DNA from: Micromonospora phaseoli
GTDB taxonomy: Bacteria > Actinomycetota > Actinomycetes > Mycobacteriales > Micromonosporaceae
Direction of reading: 5' to 3'
Length of the DNA stretch: 64,000 nucleotides
Assembly: GCF_900109115.1 (NCBI RefSeq)
Contig: NZ_FNYV01000002.1
Span: forward strand, 248,001-312,000
In this document: piece by piece, positions 27,186-35,576 of the stretch
Layout of the letters: every line of letters begins with the position of its first letter
Position numbering within the stretch: position 1 is the stretch's first letter
Program-made: the position numbers and the translations under genes
Notes under the pieces: model-generated
Told to the model about the DNA's origin: nothing
Seen by the model: only the letters and a program-made list of their open reading frames with translations
The model's database searches: none

Positions 27186-28112
27186 ATGTCTCTGGACGGC
27201 AAGGTCGCCATCGTCACCGGATCGGGACGAGGTCTCGGGCTCGCGTACGCGCAGGAGCTCGCCCGGCAGGGCGCGTCGGTGGTGGTGAACGACGTCGACG
27301 CACAGACCGCGGCCGACGCCGTCGCGTCGATCCAGGCGCTCGGCGGCCGGGCCGCCTCGGTGGTCGCCCCGGTCGGCCCGACCGAGACCGCCAAGCAGCT
27401 GGTCGCCACGGCGGTCGAGACCTTCGGGCGACTCGACATCCTGGTCACCAACGCCGGCGTCCTGCGCGACACCGTGTTGTGGAAGATGAGCGACGAGGAC
27501 TTCGACACCGTCATCAACGTGCACCTGCGCGGCACCTTCACCACCGTGCGCGAGGCGGTGCTGCAGATGCGGGCCGCCGGCGAGGGCGGGCGCGTCATCT
27601 GCATCGGCTCCCCCACCGGCCAGCGCGGCAACTTCGGCCAGACCAACTACGCGGCCGCCAAGGCGGGCATCGTCGGCATGACCCGAACGTGGGCGCTGGA
27701 ACTCAAGCGCGCCGGCATCACCGCCAACACCGTCGTGCCGGTGGCCGCGACCGCGATGACGGCCACGGTCCCCTACTTCGCCGCCGCCGTCCAGGCAGAG
27801 ACGAACGGCGAGCCGATGCCGGCGTTCTTCCGGCACGATCTCGGGTTCGGCACCGCAGACGACGTCGCCGGGCTCATCGCGTTCCTCGGCTCCGACGCCG
27901 CCGCTGGCGTCACCGGCCAGGTGATCGGAGTGGGCGGCGACCGCCTCCAGATCTGGACCCACCCGGAGGCGGCACTGACCGCCTACCGCGAGGGCGGCTG
28001 GACCTACGACGCCCTGGTCGATGCCTGGCCGGCGGAGTTCGCCGGGACGATGCAGAGCGTCGGTGAGCGGTTCCCGGAGCTCCCCGAGGAGTTCAAGCCC
28101 GCAGCCTCCTGA
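27186..28112 (+). CDS. Short-chain dehydrogenase (3-hydroxyacyl-CoA dehydrogenase-like)
   Basis: 308 aa from ATG 27186 with GAAGGAG at 27173-27179. Rossmann motif TGSGRGLG (11-18), NAG (89-91), Ser142 (ICIGSPTG), catalytic Y155xxxK159 in QTNYAAAKAG. The fold type is that of the N-terminal dehydrogenase domain of peroxisomal multifunctional enzymes (DGKVAIVTGSGRGLGLAYAQ), which oxidise 3-hydroxyacyl-CoA. First gene of a four-gene operon with amidohydrolase, MaoC and acyl-CoA ligase. It is about 50 aa longer than a minimal SDR, with a C-terminal tail ending GERFPELPEEF. Confidence 0.9.
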   Translation: MSLDGKVAIVTGSGRGLGLAYAQELARQGASVVVNDVDAQTAADAVASIQALGGRAASVVAPVGPTETAKQLVATAVETFGRLDILVTNAGVLRDTVLWKMSDEDFDTVINVHLRGTFTTVREAVLQMRAAGEGGRVICIGSPTGQRGNFGQTNYAAAKAGIVGMTRTWALELKRAGITANTVVPVAATAMTATVPYFAAAVQAETNGEPMPAFFRHDLGFGTADDVAGLIAFLGSDAAAGVTGQVIGVGGDRLQIWTHPEAALTAYREGGWTYDALVDAWPAEFAGTMQSVGERFPELPEEFKPAAS

Positions 28113-28136
28113 CCCGCCGGACGAAGGTTCCCGACC

Positions 28137-29024
28137 ATGTACCAGCCCGCCATCGACCTCAACAGCGTCACGGCGATCGACATGCACGTACACATCGAGG
28201 TCGACGACCACGGCCACAACTCGCTACCCGACGACCTCGTGGCGGCGGTGTCGAAGTACTTCAGGACGGACGGGCCGCGCCCGGCGATCGAGGCGGTGGC
28301 GCAGTACTACCGGGAGCGCCGGATGGCCGCCGTCGTCTTCACCGTTGACGCCCGCACGCAACTGGCACACCAGCCGCTGTCGAGCGTCGAGATCGCCCGC
28401 GCCGCCGCCGACCACGCCGACGTCCTGATCCCCTTCGGCTCGGTCGACCCGCGTACCGGCGAGGCGGCGCTCGAACTCGCCACCCGGCTCGTCGAGGACG
28501 AGGGGGTGCGCGGCTTCAAGTTCCACCCCACGGTGCAGGGTTTCGATCCGAGCGACGAGCAGTACGCGCCACTGTGGGGTCTGATCGAGAAGGCCGGCGT
28601 ACCCGCGCTGTTCCACACCGGACAGACCGGCATCGGTGCGGGGATGCCGGGTGGTTACGGCTTCCGGCTCGGGCTGTCGAATCCGATGCTGCTCGATCCC
28701 ATCGCGGCGGACTTCCCGCAGTTGCAGATCATCATGGCTCACCCGTCGGTGCCCTGGCAGGACGAGGCGTTGTCGGTGGCGACGCACAAGCACAACACCT
28801 GGATCGACCTGTCCGGCTGGAGCCCGAAGTACTTCCCGGCGGAGCTGGTGCGCTACGCGAACTCGATGCTGAAGCGTCGGGTGCTCTTCGGCACCGACTT
28901 CCCGCTGCTCACCCCCGACCGCTGGCTGCGCGACGTGGCAGCCACCGAACTCAAGGCCGAGGTGCTGCCCGGCATCCTGAAGGACAATGCCGTCCGGCTA
29001 CTTCGGCTGGCGGACACACCCTGA
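28137..29024 (+). CDS. Amidohydrolase 2 family protein (ACMSD/gamma-resorcylate decarboxylase-like)
   Basis: 295 aa, ATG 28137 with a GGACGAAGG site. Metal-binding residues: DMHVH (H17, H19), LFHTGQTG (H160), IMAHPSVPW (H202), and FGTDFPL (D254), the pattern of the TIM-barrel family that includes ACMSD, gamma-resorcylate decarboxylase and 2-pyrone-4,6-dicarboxylate hydrolase-like enzymes. Members perform non-oxidative decarboxylation or hydrolysis. In an operon with acyl-CoA enzymes it may remove a carboxyl group or open a ring in the activated substrate (inference). Confidence 0.88.
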   Translation: MYQPAIDLNSVTAIDMHVHIEVDDHGHNSLPDDLVAAVSKYFRTDGPRPAIEAVAQYYRERRMAAVVFTVDARTQLAHQPLSSVEIARAAADHADVLIPFGSVDPRTGEAALELATRLVEDEGVRGFKFHPTVQGFDPSDEQYAPLWGLIEKAGVPALFHTGQTGIGAGMPGGYGFRLGLSNPMLLDPIAADFPQLQIIMAHPSVPWQDEALSVATHKHNTWIDLSGWSPKYFPAELVRYANSMLKRRVLFGTDFPLLTPDRWLRDVAATELKAEVLPGILKDNAVRLLRLADTP

Positions 29025-29043
29025 GAACAACGGGAGGAAGCCC

Positions 29044-29496
29044 ATGACGACGACCATCGCCTACGACCAGCTCGCCGACCTCGCCGGTACGGACCTCGGA
29101 CACACCGAGTACCGCACGGTCACCCAGGACCAGGTGAACCTCTTCGCCGACGCCACCGACGACCACCAGTGGATCCATGTCGACCCGGCGCGGGCGAAGG
29201 ACGGACCGTTCGGCGCGCCGATCGCGCACGGCTTCCTCACCCTCTCGCTCGCCGTGCCGTTCTGGACGGAGCTGCTCGAGGTCAAGGGCGTCTCGACGAA
29301 GGTCAACTACGGCCTCGACAAGGTGCGCTTCCCCGCCCCCGTCAAGGTCGGGTCGCGAGTGCGCATGCAGGCCGTCGTCGCCGAGGTCGCCGAGGTCCGG
29401 GGTGGCTACCAGATCACGGTCGACCAGACGATCGAGATCGAGGGCGGGGCCAAGCCGGCCGTCGTCGCGCGCGGGCTGTACCGCTTCTACGCCTGA
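29044..29496 (+). CDS. MaoC-like enoyl-CoA hydratase
   Basis: 150 aa, ATG 29044 after GGGAGGAAG. Hot-dog fold with the hydratase-2 motif region FADATDDHQWIHVDPARAKD and GPFGAPIAHGFLTLSLAVPF (catalytic D and H in D-x4-H). Length fits single-domain MaoC proteins (about 150 aa). It should hydrate a trans-2-enoyl-CoA to (R)-3-hydroxyacyl-CoA, which the SDR encoded first in the operon could oxidise. Confidence 0.92.
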   Translation: MTTTIAYDQLADLAGTDLGHTEYRTVTQDQVNLFADATDDHQWIHVDPARAKDGPFGAPIAHGFLTLSLAVPFWTELLEVKGVSTKVNYGLDKVRFPAPVKVGSRVRMQAVVAEVAEVRGGYQITVDQTIEIEGGAKPAVVARGLYRFYA

Positions 29497-29544
29497 GTAC
29501 GCCGCAGGACACCGCACCGCACCGCCGCCACCACCGGGAGACTG

Positions 29545-31071
29545 ATGATGCACAGGTTCGGAATCGGCGCCTGGCTGAGCAGGCGTCGACTCAAGTCACC
29601 CGACAAGACCGCGCTGATCTTCGGCGACCAGTCGGCCATCACGTACGGGCAGTTGGCGGACGACGCGGACCGCATCTCGGTGCTACTCGGGCAGCACGGC
29701 ATCGGCAAGGGCGACGCCGTGGCCTATCTGGGCGAGAACAGCCCCGAGTTCCTTCAGGTGATGTTCGGGGTCGCGCAGCTCGGTGCGGTCTTCGTGCCCG
29801 TCAACACCCGACTCGCGCCGCCCGAGATCGCCCACGTCCTGGCCGACTGCGGGGCACGCGTACTGATCCACGACGCCGAGTTCACGCAGCGGGTGACCGC
29901 CGCCCTACCGGGCACCCGGACCTCGCACGTCATCGTCACCGGGGAGGGCGTCCCGGGGGCCCCGGGACTCACCCGACTGCGCCGGACGGCGACCGCGCAG
30001 CCGCCGATCGTGGACGTCACCCACCAGGACCCCGCGGCGATCATCTACACCTCGGGCACGACGGGCCGGGCCAAGGGCGCCGTGTTGACCCACGGCAACC
30101 TCACCTGGGTCGCCCTCAACTGCGTCGTCGACTACGACGTCGTCTCGACCGACGTCGCGCTCATGATCTCGCCGCTGTTCCACGTCGCCTCGCTGGGCAT
30201 GGGGGCGCTACCGGTCATCCTCAAGGGCGCCACGATCGTCCTGGAGAAGGGCTTCGAGCCCGGACGCGCGCTCGAACAGATCCAACGGCACGGTGTCACG
30301 ATGCTCAGTGGTGTGCCGACGACGTACCAGTTGATGGCCGACCATCCCGACTGGGCCTCGACCGACCTCTCCACGCTGGCCAAGCTCACCTGCGGAGGTT
30401 CGGCCGTACCGCTGCGCATCCTCAACGCGTACGAGGAGCGGGGCCTGTCGTTCTCCCAGGGCTACGGCATGACGGAGGCCTCGCCCGGCGTCACCGCGCT
30501 GGCGCCCGCGATGACCCGCGCGAAGCAGGGCAGCGTGGGTCTCCCGCACTTCTTCGCCGACGTGCGGATCGCCGACGAAAACGGCGTGCCGGTGCCCGCC
30601 GGCACCATCGGCGAGATCGAGATAGCCGGGCCGAACGTCTTCCCGGGTTACCACGGGCTGCCCGAGGAGACGGCCGCCGCGTTCACCGCGGACGGCTGGT
30701 TCCGCTCGGGCGACCTCGGCTACCTGGACGACGAGGGCTACCTCTACATCTCGGGCCGGATCAAGGACATGATCATATCGGGCGGCGAGAACATCTACCC
30801 GCCCGAACTCGAGCACCTGATCGGCGAGATCGACGGCGTGAGCGGGGCAGCGGTCATCGGCGTACCGGACGCCCGCTGGGGAGAGGTGCCGTGGGCGATC
30901 GTCACCGTGCGGGAGGGGGCAGCCGTGGACACCGAAACGGTACGGGAGTACCTCGACGGCCGGATCGCCCGCTACAAGCTGCCGAAGAACGTCATCATCG
31001 TGGACGAGTTGCCACGGACTGCGTCGGGGAAGGTGCGGAAGGCAGACCTTCGAGCCCGGTTCGGCGCCTAG
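29545..31071 (+). CDS. Acyl-CoA ligase (FadD-type AMP-binding enzyme)
   Basis: 508 aa; the first of two consecutive ATGs. AMP-binding motifs: IYTSGTTGRAKGAVLTHGNL (P-loop), QGYGMTEASPG, FRSGDLGYLDDEGYLYISGR, IKDMIISGGENIYPPELE and the C-terminal PRTASGKVRK with the catalytic Lys. Activates a carboxylic acid to its CoA thioester at the expense of ATP. Last gene of the operon. The 3' end overlaps the convergent PaaX gene by 77 bp. Substrate class (fatty or aryl acid) cannot be settled from sequence; the regulators suggest aryl-CoA. Confidence 0.92.
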   Translation: MMHRFGIGAWLSRRRLKSPDKTALIFGDQSAITYGQLADDADRISVLLGQHGIGKGDAVAYLGENSPEFLQVMFGVAQLGAVFVPVNTRLAPPEIAHVLADCGARVLIHDAEFTQRVTAALPGTRTSHVIVTGEGVPGAPGLTRLRRTATAQPPIVDVTHQDPAAIIYTSGTTGRAKGAVLTHGNLTWVALNCVVDYDVVSTDVALMISPLFHVASLGMGALPVILKGATIVLEKGFEPGRALEQIQRHGVTMLSGVPTTYQLMADHPDWASTDLSTLAKLTCGGSAVPLRILNAYEERGLSFSQGYGMTEASPGVTALAPAMTRAKQGSVGLPHFFADVRIADENGVPVPAGTIGEIEIAGPNVFPGYHGLPEETAAAFTADGWFRSGDLGYLDDEGYLYISGRIKDMIISGGENIYPPELEHLIGEIDGVSGAAVIGVPDARWGEVPWAIVTVREGAAVDTETVREYLDGRIARYKLPKNVIIVDELPRTASGKVRKADLRARFGA

Positions 31072-31921
31072 CCACGCCACGGTCGGTGACCAGCGCGGCG
31101 AACTCCGCGGCGGAGTCCTCGGCCAGTCTCTCGTGCATCCGTCGGTAGACCTCCGTGGACCGTGCGGCCGGCCACCGCGTGCCCATGAACTCCGGAGGCA
31201 GCCGTGGATCGGCGCGCAGCAGCGCGAGCCAGTCCGCCACGAGCATCGTCCGGACGGTCAGCGCGCTCGGTGCCAGCGCCACCGCTGCCGGGTCGTCCCA
31301 GGTCTCGATGAAGGCGAGGTGTTCACGCCGGATCGCCTCGATGTCCCAGGCGGCCCGGACGCTATCGCCGATCGGAAACCCGGCCAGCTCGCGGGCGTGG
31401 AAGGCAACCACGGCGTTGGGCGGAAAATCCTGCCGCAGCGGCTCCAGCGAACCGGCCAGGTCGACCTCGCCGGGCGCGAGCCACAGGCCGTCGCGTAGCG
31501 GCACGAAGCCCTCCCAGGTGAGGGTCGAGCGCAGCCGGTGGCGCAGGGTCCGCTGCCCCTCGGGGATCGAGAACGTGACGAGTGTCCACCCCGTGCCCTG
31601 CGGGTCGAAGGGGCGCGGACCGCGAACGCGGTCCGTCGCTTCGCGTAACACCGCCGTCCCGTGCCCGGTCAGCGAGAACAGGATCTCCCGGCCGCTCTTG
31701 CTACGCGCGAGGATGCCGCTCTGCACGAGCCGGTCGAGGGTCGCGCGGGTCGCCGGGGCCGCGACCCCGGCACCTTCGAGCACGCCGATCAGGGCGCTCG
31801 CCCGGATCGGTCCGGTGGCGGCGTCGGCAACGTGCTCACCGAAGAAGGCGAGCAACAGTTGCTTCGGCTGACGACTGCGCACAGTTCTCCCTCTCGGCGG
31901 TCCGACCGTCGACTCGATCAC
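30995..31921 (-). CDS. PaaX family transcriptional regulator (second copy)
   Basis: 308 aa, GTG 31921 overlapping the ABC ATPase stop (GTGA), so it is the last gene of the importer operon. N-terminal wHTH: VAAPATRATLDRLVQSGILA, RSKSGREILFSLTGHG. Central domain: TGWTLVTFSIPEGQRTLRHR, LTWEGFVPLRDGLWLAPGEV. C-terminal domain contains REHLAFIETWDD and LVADWLALLRADPRLPPEF. Only distant from the 23336 paralogue but the same three-domain layout. It overlaps the convergent acyl-CoA ligase gene by 77 bp. Coupling suggests control of the importer or the facing operon by an aryl-CoA ligand (inference). Confidence 0.88.
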   Translation of the reverse strand: MIESTVGPPRGRTVRSRQPKQLLLAFFGEHVADAATGPIRASALIGVLEGAGVAAPATRATLDRLVQSGILARSKSGREILFSLTGHGTAVLREATDRVRGPRPFDPQGTGWTLVTFSIPEGQRTLRHRLRSTLTWEGFVPLRDGLWLAPGEVDLAGSLEPLRQDFPPNAVVAFHARELAGFPIGDSVRAAWDIEAIRREHLAFIETWDDPAAVALAPSALTVRTMLVADWLALLRADPRLPPEFMGTRWPAARSTEVYRRMHERLAEDSAAEFAALVTDRGVARRRTGLEGLPSAPSPTQSVATRPR

Positions 31922-32730
31922 CGCGCCAACGGCGGGGCGACACCCTGCCCGCGCTTGGCGCGCTGGATCTGGTCGTAGACGTGGGTGCGCAGTGCCGTGA
32001 AGCGGGGCAGGGCCCGAGTGGTGATCTGGTCACGCTCGGGCGGGAGGTCGATCGCAAGGTCCTCCTGCACCCAGGTAGGCGACTTGGACAATACCAGGAC
32101 ACGCTGCCCCAAATACACCGACTCGTCGATGTCGTGGGTGACGAAGACGATGGACATGCCACGGGTCGCGTGCAGCTCACGCACCAGGTCCTCAAGGTCC
32201 GCGCGAGTCTGGGCGTCCACCGCGGCGAAGGGCTCATCCATGATCATGAGTTCGGGTTGGTAGGCGATGGCTCGCGCGATCGCCACCCGCTGCTGCATGC
32301 CACCGGAGAGCTGCCACGGGTGGCTGCGCATCGCGTGTGCCAGCCCCACCGCCTCCAGCGCGTCGGTGACGAGCTTCTCGCGCTCGGCACGGGAGAGCTT
32401 CTTGTGGCGCAGCGGCAGCTCGACGTTTCCCCGAACCGTCAGCCACGGGTAGAGGCTGCGGCCGTACTCCTGGAAGACCACGGCCATCGCGGGGCTCGGC
32501 CCGGTCACCGGCGATCCGTCCATCTCGACCAGACCACCGGTGGGCCGCAGCAGGCCGGCGAGGCATTTCAGCAGCGTGGTCTTGCCGCATCCGGAAGGTC
32601 CGACGATGCAGACCAACTCGCCGGCATTCATCGTGAAGCTGACGTCGCCGATCGCCTCGACGTCACCGGTCGTGGATTCGTAGACCTTCCGCAGGCTCTC
32701 CACCCGCAGCAGAGTGCTCCGATCAGGCAC
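31918..32730 (-). CDS. ABC transporter ATP-binding protein (SsuB/TauB type)
   Basis: 270 aa. Walker A GPSGCGKTT, signature LSGGMQQRVAIARA, Walker B LMIMDEPFAAVD, all of the nitrate/sulfonate/taurine family. It overlaps the upstream permease gene by 8 bp and is followed by PaaX. The D-loop and switch His (VFVTHDIDESV) are intact. Confidence 0.93.
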   Translation of the reverse strand: MPDRSTLLRVESLRKVYESTTGDVEAIGDVSFTMNAGELVCIVGPSGCGKTTLLKCLAGLLRPTGGLVEMDGSPVTGPSPAMAVVFQEYGRSLYPWLTVRGNVELPLRHKKLSRAEREKLVTDALEAVGLAHAMRSHPWQLSGGMQQRVAIARAIAYQPELMIMDEPFAAVDAQTRADLEDLVRELHATRGMSIVFVTHDIDESVYLGQRVLVLSKSPTWVQEDLAIDLPPERDQITTRALPRFTALRTHVYDQIQRAKRGQGVAPPLAR

Positions 32731-33547
32731 GGGAAACCTCCCTGATTCCGTGGTACCAGCGCAGGACGCGCCGCTCGACGACGCCGAAGGCTACGGCGAG
32801 AAAGACACCGACAAGACCGAGGAGGAGGATCCCGCTCCACATCTCGGCGATGAGGTAGTTCCGTTGGAAGTAGGCGATCCGGTAGCCGAGCCCGGAGGAC
32901 GAGGCGAACATCTCGGAGATGACCATCAGGATGAGTGCGACCGAGAGCCCCTGCCGGACGCCGGCCATGATGCGCGGGCTGGCCGCCGGCAGCACCAGGA
33001 ACCGCAGCCGCTCCCACCAGGTGACCTGGAACGAGTCCGCGGTCTCGGTCATGACACTGTCGGTCGCTCGGACGCCGTCGATGGTGTTCAGCAGGATCGG
33101 CCAGATCGCGCCGGAGACGATGACGACGACCTTCATCGTGTCGGTGATGCCCAGCAGCAGCATCACCACGGGGATCAGCACCGGCGGCGGGATGGCCCGG
33201 AAGAACTCCAGCAATGGTTCGAGGAGTTCGCGCAGCCAGCGGACCAGGCCGATGAGGGTGCCGACCGCGACACCGACGACGATCGACGCGAGGATGCCGA
33301 AGCCGAGGCGATACAGGCTCGGCAGCACGTCCTCCACGAAGGCCGGGCCGACCCAGGTGTCCACGAAGGCTTCGAAGATGGTGAGCGGGCCGGGGAAGAA
33401 GCGGTTGGTCGACGTCGAGGTCGCCACCCCCCAGATCACCAGAAGCAGGAACGGCAGTCCGAGCGCGTGCAGGAAACTGGCGCCGACGCGGAACCCGATT
33501 CCGCGCCCCCGCGCGGTCGAGGCGACGCTGCCGGTGTGCGCGGTCAC
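32723..33547 (-). CDS. ABC transporter permease (SsuC/TauC type), inner gene
   Basis: 274 aa with about six membrane segments. The EAA-type loop is DSVMTETADSFQVTWWERLRF-like, followed by VLPAASPRIMAGVRQG. Second of two permease genes, giving a heterodimer. It overlaps its neighbours at both ends (4 bp and 8 bp). Confidence 0.92.
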   Translation of the reverse strand: MTAHTGSVASTARGRGIGFRVGASFLHALGLPFLLLVIWGVATSTSTNRFFPGPLTIFEAFVDTWVGPAFVEDVLPSLYRLGFGILASIVVGVAVGTLIGLVRWLRELLEPLLEFFRAIPPPVLIPVVMLLLGITDTMKVVVIVSGAIWPILLNTIDGVRATDSVMTETADSFQVTWWERLRFLVLPAASPRIMAGVRQGLSVALILMVISEMFASSSGLGYRIAYFQRNYLIAEMWSGILLLGLVGVFLAVAFGVVERRVLRWYHGIREVSRA

Positions 33548-34344
33548 AGGACCTCCTCCCCTCGTACGGACTGGTGCCAGGACAGCGAGCGCCGCTCGAT
33601 GAAGCGGAAGACGAGGTTGACCAGGAGCCCGAGCAGCCCGGTGACCACGACGAAGGCGTACAGGCCGACAGAGTCGCCGGCGGAGCGGGAAAGCTCGATC
33701 ATTCGCCCGAGACCGGGGTTGCCGATCACCATCTCCGCGGTGATGGCGAGGATGAGAGCGACCGACGCGGCGAGTCGAAGACCCGTCATCAGGTACGGCA
33801 AAGTGGTGGGCAGCACCAGGTGCGACAGCCGCTCCCGGCGCGTCAGGCCGAAGCTGCGGGCGGTGTCGCGGGCCACCGCGTCGACGTCGGCGACGCCGTA
33901 GATCACCTGCACGAAGACCTGCCAGAACGACGCGTAGATGATGATGACGAGCGCGGCCTGACGCTGGATGCCGAACATCAGCACGGCGAGTGGAATGAGG
34001 GCGACCGACGGAATCGGTCGCAGGAACTCGACCGTCGTGTGGGTCGCGCGACGCAGGAAGGGCACCAGGCCGACGATCGTGCCCAGGACGATCGCGGCGA
34101 ACGTAGCCACCGCCAGGCCGATCGCCCAGGACGTCATGGTGGCTCCCAGCCTGCGCCAGAAGGCCAGGTCGCGGAGCTCCTCGGAGAGCCGCGCGATCAC
34201 GTCCGTCACGTACGGCAGGTACTGCGAGTTGATCAGGCCCAGCGTCGGGATCAGCTGCCAGATGGCGAGGAATCCAGCAAGACCGACGACGCCCAGCAAG
34301 GCCTTGCGCAACGCGCGCAGGCGCCGGGTGGAGGGGACGCGCAT
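33544..34344 (-). CDS. ABC transporter permease (SsuC/TauC type), outer gene
   Basis: 266 aa from ATG 34344, picked because GGGAG precedes it; a longer start at 34383 would run into the hairpin. About six membrane segments; EAA-type loop with TARSFGLTRRERLSHLVLPT. Partner of the permease encoded downstream. A strong hairpin separates it from the binding-protein gene, so transporter parts may be made at different ratios. Confidence 0.9.
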   Translation of the reverse strand: MRVPSTRRLRALRKALLGVVGLAGFLAIWQLIPTLGLINSQYLPYVTDVIARLSEELRDLAFWRRLGATMTSWAIGLAVATFAAIVLGTIVGLVPFLRRATHTTVEFLRPIPSVALIPLAVLMFGIQRQAALVIIIYASFWQVFVQVIYGVADVDAVARDTARSFGLTRRERLSHLVLPTTLPYLMTGLRLAASVALILAITAEMVIGNPGLGRMIELSRSAGDSVGLYAFVVVTGLLGLLVNLVFRFIERRSLSWHQSVRGEEVL

Positions 34345-34368
34345 ATCACTCCCGTGGTCGAGCGGCAG

Positions 34369-34401
34369 CGCCCTCCCCGGCACGAGACACCGGGGAGGGC
34401 G
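34369..34401 (-). terminator. Hairpin between binding-protein and permease genes (attenuator)
   Basis: CGCCCTCCCCGG (34369-34380) and CCGGGGAGGGCG (34390-34401) form a perfect 12-bp stem with a 9-nt loop, 13 bp after the binding-protein stop and 25 bp before the permease start. A partial terminator or mRNA stabiliser would give excess binding protein over membrane subunits. Confidence 0.75.
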
Positions 34402-34413
34402 TGCGATTGCCGG

Positions 34414-35385
34414 TTACTTCTGCTGGAGGAGGCGGTCGAAGTTGGGCTGCTGGTCGAGCACCTTGTACTTCTGCGCCAGCTCGGCGAGCGTCTGCAGGCT
34501 CGTCCGGTCGAGTTCCCAACCGAAGGCCGGCAGCTTCACCGAGTCCGCGACCGGCTCCGGAAGCTCCAGGTTGTCCTTGATGGCCTGCCGGACGGCCGCC
34601 TCGTTGGCGGAGTCCTGCGCCCACTCAAGGGTCTCCTTCATGGCCGCCGTGAAGTCCTCGATCAGCTTGGCGTCGGAGTCCACCTTCTCCTTGGTGGTGA
34701 TCGTGGTGAGGGTGGCCAGCCCGGGGACGACCGCCTGGTACGGCGCGACGATGAAGGTGTCGCCGCGACCGCGCAGCTGGGTGACGAAGGGCTCCGGCAC
34801 CCAGGCGGCGTCGATGTTGTCGGCCTCGAGCTGGGCCGGGACGTCGGGGAAGGCGACCTCGACGAACTTGATCGTGGACGGGTCGCCGCCGTCCTTCTCC
34901 ACCGCTGCCATGATCGTCACGTCGCCGGCCGCGCCCAGGCTGTTGACCGACACTCGCTTGCCCGCGAGCTCCGCCGGCCGGGTGATGCCGGACTTCGCCG
35001 AGGCCACGACGGCGTTGATGTCGTCACCTTCGGCGTACGACGACGCGTAGTTGCCGATCACCACGACGCCAAGATCCTGCAGGTCGGCCCGGAACGGACC
35101 GAACGGCTGGCCGATGGCGAAGTCGATGTCGCCGTTGATCAGCGCGGGGATGGCCTGAGCACCACCCTGGGCGGGGAGCACCTCGACCGCGAGGCCGTGC
35201 TTGGCGAAGAGGCCCGCCTTGATGCCGCCCCACAGCGCGGCGGTCTCGGTGATGGGCAGCGCCGCGACCCGGACCTGACGCAGATCGCCGTCGGTCTGGT
35301 CGGACGGGGAGCTATCTGAATCTGTACATCCAGTGAGGGCGATCGCGGTTATGGCGACCAACCCGAGGGCGATGACCTTCTTCAT
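34414..35385 (-). CDS. ABC transporter substrate-binding lipoprotein (NMT1/SsuA-like)
   Basis: 323 aa from ATG 35385, which gives a proper signal peptide with lipobox (MKKVIALGLVAITAIALTGC, Cys20); a longer reading to 35505 would not. The mature protein has VRVAALPITETAALWGGIKA, QPFGPFRADLQDLGVVV and AAWVPEPFVTQL, typical of the periplasmic-binding fold for nitrate, sulfonate, taurine or thiamine precursor. It is the first gene of the importer operon. With the aryl-type regulators nearby the ligand may be an aromatic acid or a sulfonate (inference). Confidence 0.92.
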   Translation of the reverse strand: MKKVIALGLVAITAIALTGCTDSDSSPSDQTDGDLRQVRVAALPITETAALWGGIKAGLFAKHGLAVEVLPAQGGAQAIPALINGDIDFAIGQPFGPFRADLQDLGVVVIGNYASSYAEGDDINAVVASAKSGITRPAELAGKRVSVNSLGAAGDVTIMAAVEKDGGDPSTIKFVEVAFPDVPAQLEADNIDAAWVPEPFVTQLRGRGDTFIVAPYQAVVPGLATLTTITTKEKVDSDAKLIEDFTAAMKETLEWAQDSANEAAVRQAIKDNLELPEPVADSVKLPAFGWELDRTSLQTLAELAQKYKVLDQQPNFDRLLQQK

Positions 35386-35494
35386 TGACGAGGCCCTTTC
35401 CTGGGCGGTTGGGTGGGGGTGCGTCAACACCGGCGGCTGCCTCGGAGCTGGGGTGTACCTCGGTGTGATGCAGGGCACGCCGCCGTGTTGGCCA

Positions 35495-35522
35495 TGGTTA
35501 GCCACAGGCCATCGAATGTCAA
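35495..35522 (-). promoter_or_regulatory. Sigma-70-type promoter for the importer operon
   Basis: On the minus strand TTGACA (35522-35517), a 16-bp spacer and TAACCA (35500-35495) lie about 110 bp before the binding-protein start. The interval 35386-35576 is otherwise empty. Confidence 0.5.
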
Positions 35523-35576
35523 GAAATTCTGACGCCCGTCATGAATAAATTGAACATTGACCTGGGCGGCGGGTGA

